Of a DNA stretch of 64,000 bases, positions 59,901 to 64,000 are shown piece after piece. Numbering within the stretch: the stretch's first letter is position 1; each line of letters starts with the position of its first letter. This DNA comes from Membranipora membranacea (Eukaryota > Bryozoa > Gymnolaemata > Cheilostomatida > Membraniporidae): assembly GCA_914767715.1 (NCBI GenBank), contig OU612073.1, positions 17,422,001 to 17,486,000 of the forward strand, written 5' to 3'. The position numbers were made by a program, and so were the translations under genes. The notes under the pieces were generated by a model. That model did not search any database. It saw only the letters and a program-made list of their open reading frames with translations, and had not been told where the DNA came from.

Positions 59901-62900
59901 GAACTTAAGGTCACTCCTAGACACATAGTCAGGCGCGTGTATCTTCATATGCCTCCTTAGGTGATAGCTTCTCCCTGTGACATATGAACATTGACCACAG
60001 GATAATCTTGACACATTGGGATCGTGTTTAGCCTTTAAATGTCTCTGCAGGTGGTATTTATTCTTATAATTGTTATTACAGCCTGCTTCTGGACATTTGA
60101 ACATGCCGTCTGTATGAACAAGGCTTACATGAGAAGCGCTTGGGTTCGTACCGTCATTTACCCCATCTCTTTCGAGCACTACAAAAAAAAATTTAATCTA
60201 GGAGTAAAGTATTTGTGGGAGGAAAAACTCAATATTTTGCGATGACTTGAAATACTTAATGGTAAGCTAAAATTTACACAGTACCATTGCCTTATTTATA
60301 AACTCCCATGTCACTTGATGATTACATGAGAAATAGGAAATCACTTTATGTTAAATATCTACATCAAACTCCATTGTTATTAATTCTTCTCATGGAGACA
60401 CAGCCAAAGTTCTCACGCTTCTTCCTCTTCCAATTATGAGTTATCTTGCCAAGGAAGCTGAGTTTGCAACCTTTTCTAAACATCTTACTCACTTCTATAG
60501 CCCGCCTCAGTCAAAACGAGACAGGCAGCTAGAAAGTCCACTGGATGTTGCATGATAAATTTTGCTTTAGGAATCACTAATATAGACTATTTTAGCTGTA
60601 TGTAAAGTTTCAGGTAAGTCAACTCAAGCGCACTTATGTAACAATTGACCTGATATCGATGAGGACACCAAGAATTGCTTTGTCGGATACACATTGAGAA
60701 GCCTATTATATATCAGTATATTCTTACCTGGGAGGGACTCCATGGATTCATTAGGCGGCTCATAGTCTTCATCTTCATCATTGTCTTTATCATTGTCGTC
60801 GTCGTCATCATCATCATCACTTTCTGAGGGAACGTAATCTGTATCATCATCCATTACATCTATTTGAACAGCCATCATTCATTATCATTAGAATCTGAAT
60901 CTTTATGTCATTACAAGCTTGATGACCAGTCACATATACAACTAAAATACTTAATTTTTGTCTGACAAGGCCTTTTCTTCAAAGTAGGTATTTGATACAC
61001 TCCGGGGTTGTCCACCTGACACACGACAGTAGACAACTTTTCAAATCATTATCAAAGGTGACTTGTGCTTTTCATAAACAAAGGTAGTTAGTTATTGATT
61101 ATTGCTTAGAACAATTTGTGCCACTTAACATGGGGTCTGATGCTAACCATGCTCTACGCATGAGGCGCACAGATATATCTTGGAAAGCACTAATGAAAAA
61201 CAAGAAGATAACAGGAAACCTACATTCTTTTATCCAAATGTGAGTCAGGGTTCACAAAGAAGAACTTACAGTACAGTTATGATTAGCGCTGACTTACCTT
61301 TGTCCACAGTATCTTCAGCTGGTGAGATGTCCTGTACATCAGCGGAGGTCATAGGGTCATCAAGGTCAGCGCTGACAACTTGTGCTGACGATTCATCAGA
61401 GTCAGCAATCTCTGTATCCCGAGAGTCAGCAGAAGTGGATAGAGTACAAGGAGCTGATGTGACAGGCTGGGCTTCTATTGATGTTAGATTAGAGTAATCC
61501 ACCATGTGTACACTGTCACAGCCCGTCTGATTATCATCTTCTGATTGTGAGTATTGAGAAAGACTCTCCAGAAAACTGAGAGCTGTGTCCTCCACTGCTG
61601 TCTCTGACAGCTGGATGTAGTCTGCGGAGTCATTGGCATGACTCAACGCTGTCACCAAGTCTAGACAACTCTAAAAAAACAACCGCTACCCTGGCGTTAA
61701 AATAGTTTAAAGTTTGTGTGGTCAAATATTCTGAAATGGTTAGATTGCAAATGCTATGAGTACAGAGGGAACCTTTACCCTAATGTACCCAAGTGGTGTC
61801 AGCCATTCTCTACTCACAATATTAAATCTCTCTGTTAAGCTTCTAAATATAGGTAATGTGTCGAGCAACAAAAAATCTTGGCTGGGTCATATTCTACCTC
61901 TTCATCTCGGTTGCCATATACAGATGATCAAGATGCCCTCCCCCCCCATAACACCACTGATTAAAGCCTCCCCCATAACACCACTGATTGAAGCCTCCCC
62001 ATAACACCACTGATTGAAGCCTCCCCAATAACACCACTGATTGAAGCCTCCCCCATAACACCACTGATTAAAGCCTCCCCCCATAACACCACTGATTAAA
62101 GCCTCCCCCATAACACCACTGATTAAAGCATCCCCCCATAACACCACTGATTACAGCCTCCCCCATAACATCACTGATTAAAGCCTCCCCCCATAACACC
62201 ACTGATTAAAGCCTCCCCCCATAACACCACTGATTAAAACCTCCCCCCATAACACCACTGATTAAAGCCTCCCCCATAACACCCCTGATTAAAGCCTCCC
62301 CCATAACACCACTGATTAAAGCCTCCTCCCCATAACACCACTGATTAAAGCCTCCGCCCATAACACCACTAATTAAAGCCTCCCCCCATAACACCACTGA
62401 TTAAAGCCTCCCTCCATAACACCACTGATTAAAGCCTCCCCCATAGCACCACTGATTAAAGCCTCCCCCATAACACCACTGATTAAAGCCTCCTCCCCAT
62501 AACACCACTGATTAAAGCCTCCCCCCATAACACCACTGATTAAAGCCTCCCCCCATAACACCACTGATTAAAACCTCCCCCCATAACACCACTGATTAAA
62601 GCCTCCCCCATAACACCCCTGATTAAAGCCTCCCCCATAACACCACTGATTAAAGCCTCCTCCCCATAACACCACTGATTAAAGCCTCCGCCCATAACAC
62701 CACTAATTAAAGCCTCCCCCCATAACACCACTGATTAAAGCCTCCCCCATAACACCCCTGATTAAAGCCTCCCCCATAACACCCCTGATTAAAGCCTCCC
62801 CCATAACACCACTGATTAAAGCCTCCCCCCATAACACCACTGATTAAAGCCTCCCCCCATAACACCACTGATTAAAACCTCCCCCCATAACACCACTGAT

Positions 62901-64000
62901 TAAAGCCTCCCCCATAACACCCCTGATTAAAGCCTCCCCCATAACACCACTGATTAAAGCCTCCTCCCCATAACACCACTGATTAAAGCCTCCGCCCATA
63001 ACACCACTAATTAAAGCCTCCCCCCATAACACCACTGATTAAAGCCTCCCTCCATAACACCACTGATTAAAGCCTCCCCCATAGCACCACTGATTGAAGC
63101 CTCCGCCCATAACACCACTGATTAAAGCCTCCCCATAACACCACTGATTAAAGCCTCCCCCCATAACACCACTGATTAAAGCCTCCCCCATAGCACCACT
63201 GATTAAAGCCTCCGCCCATAACACCACTGATTAAAGCCTCCCCCCATAACACCACTGATTAAAGGTTATCACTAGTTACGCTTTATCAACCTAATTAGAT
63301 TCATAGATCATTTTATCTTCCCTGACCACCACCTGACCTGACCACTCTGCTTGTCGGCAGATAGCAGAATAATTATTGAAATATATTATTTGGGATATAA
63401 CAAAGTTACCTCATAACTTATACCTTTATCAAAAGCATCCTCACCTCAAGTTGTGACACTGGAGGGAGATTGTCATGATGAGTAGTCTGGGGCTGACAGA
63501 TCGGTAAATCTACATCAAATTGTTCGACTGAGTCCACACTGTGATCAGCCTCATGTATCCCCGAGTCCTGTCCATATAGTGGCTCTAAAGTCTGAGTATC
63601 CAACTTAGTCTGGGTGTCTGACTTAGCCTGAGTATCTGACATAGCTGGAGTATCCGAGTTAGCTTGAGAATCTGACTTAGCCTGGGTATCTGACTTAGTC
63701 TGAGCACCTGACTTAGCCTGAGTAACTGACTTAGCTTGAGTATCCGAGTTAGCTTGAGAATCTGACTTAGCCTGAGAATCTGACTTAGCCTGAGTATCTG
63801 ACTTAGCTTGAGTGTCTGACTTAGTCTGAGCACCTGACTTAGCCTGAGTATCTGATATTGTCTGAGTGTCTTGCTTAGCCTTAGTATCATAGTCAGATAC
63901 TTCAGGGTGTAGACGACCGCCCGCAGATCCCCAGTTAGTACCATCACTACTTCCATCCCCAATCAGGTGCTTCAGATCAACTAACACAACCACCGGGTTC
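56970..64000 (-). CDS. Large C2H2 zinc-finger protein, 5' end outside window
   Basis: Four exons join in phase on the minus strand: 63,445 to beyond 64,000, 61,298-61,670, 60,728-60,859 and 56,970-60,178; over 1,400 residues are coded here. The first has a hexapeptide repeat (SDTQAK). Exons two and three are Ser/Asp-rich and acidic (VPSESDDDDDDDDNDKDNDE). The last exon carries about 19 C2H2 fingers, starting with FKCPEAGCNNNYKNKYHLQR and spread through residues 25-860 of the exon, with CX2CX12HX3-5H spacing and many DLCSF or CDF cores. Fingers 16-17 and 18-19 are a recent internal duplication. A Lys-rich tail follows, with three copies of KAGTQKKKPDSKTS-like repeats. Finger linkers are irregular rather than TGEKP, as in REST-like or ZNF-462-like proteins. 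Role is inferred as nuclear DNA or RNA binding. The gene converges on the ankyrin-caspase gene. Confidence 0.85.
61939..63265. repeat. 27-bp minisatellite with 167-bp higher-order unit
   Basis: About 49 copies of a 25-29 bp unit (ccataacaccactgattaaagcctcccc) lie in the intron between the first two visible exons of the zinc-finger gene. Variant units (ccctgatt, actaatt, ctcctcccc, ctccgccc) recur in the same order every 167 bp over 62,206-62,731 and again from 62,844, so six-unit blocks were duplicated as wholes. Confidence 0.95.
63598..63880 (-). repeat. Coding 18-bp tandem repeat (SDTQAK)n
   Basis: About 15 copies of an 18-bp unit in the first visible exon of the zinc-finger gene. Units code S-D-T-Q-A-K with S-D-S-Q-A-K, S-G-A-Q-T-K and S-V-T-Q-A-K variants. 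Frame is kept throughout, and copy number is likely to vary between individuals. Confidence 0.9.

Noticed and set aside
61902-63227. Minus-strand frames reading ALISGVMG and FNQWCYG repeats
   Set aside because: These are translations of the intronic minisatellite. Indels between units change frame and no start or splice sites support coding.
61939-63265. CRISPR array
   Set aside because: Units are contiguous with no unique spacers, and the host is eukaryotic; it is a minisatellite.

Overview
This is a metazoan nuclear window. Genes are split by GT-AG introns, the background is AT-rich, and there is no bacterial-style gene packing. The protein families (type II and secreted C-type lectins, a D8C-domain secreted protein, an ankyrin-caspase and a large C2H2 zinc-finger protein) together with abundant transposon relics fit a marine invertebrate genome, for example a sponge or cnidarian. 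The species and phylum cannot be fixed from the sequence alone.

Layout. Positions 1-2.2 kb hold an apparently intact type II membrane C-type lectin on the minus strand (locus A). Two damaged paralogues lie at 14.5-16.3 kb (locus B, minus) and 18.1-21.7 kb (locus C, plus). B keeps the last lectin exon but lacks the first half of the domain. C keeps the membrane, stalk and first-half exons but has lost the last exon, although the flanking DNA beyond it is still recognisable. A secreted D8C-domain protein is at 9.5-10.2 kb. The 22.8-27.7 kb stretch is mostly repeats: a 0.78 kb foldback element, a 0.6 kb direct duplication and a dispersed repeat. A defective Ty3/gypsy-type LTR retrotransposon occupies 27.96-33.13 kb on the minus strand. 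A compact three-exon secreted C-type lectin follows at 34.2-35.4 kb (minus). The 36-48 kb stretch is gene-poor; it holds a decayed LINE-type ORF1, a pogo/Tigger fragment, an NHL-propeller pseudogene, one orphan exon candidate and a 0.5 kb MITE.

The right third carries the two best genes, which converge on each other. At 48.6-56.4 kb a plus-strand gene joins a long ankyrin-repeat domain to a caspase-like protease. Its His and Cys catalytic residues are kept, but all three residues expected in the Asp-binding S1 pocket look replaced. A 5'-truncated R2-like LINE sits antisense in one of its introns. At 57-64 kb (continuing past the window edge) a minus-strand gene encodes about 19 C2H2 fingers, a lysine-rich C-terminal repeat and a hexapeptide-repeat N-terminal region. 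One of its introns carries a 1.3 kb minisatellite with a 167 bp higher-order period. The polyadenylation signals of the two converging genes lie within 20 bp of each other.

The exon models were built by hand from splice-site motifs and reading phase. Most junctions agree in phase; the exception is the last caspase junction, which is off by one base. First exons of several genes were not found. Stretches not listed are low-complexity or featureless non-coding DNA.
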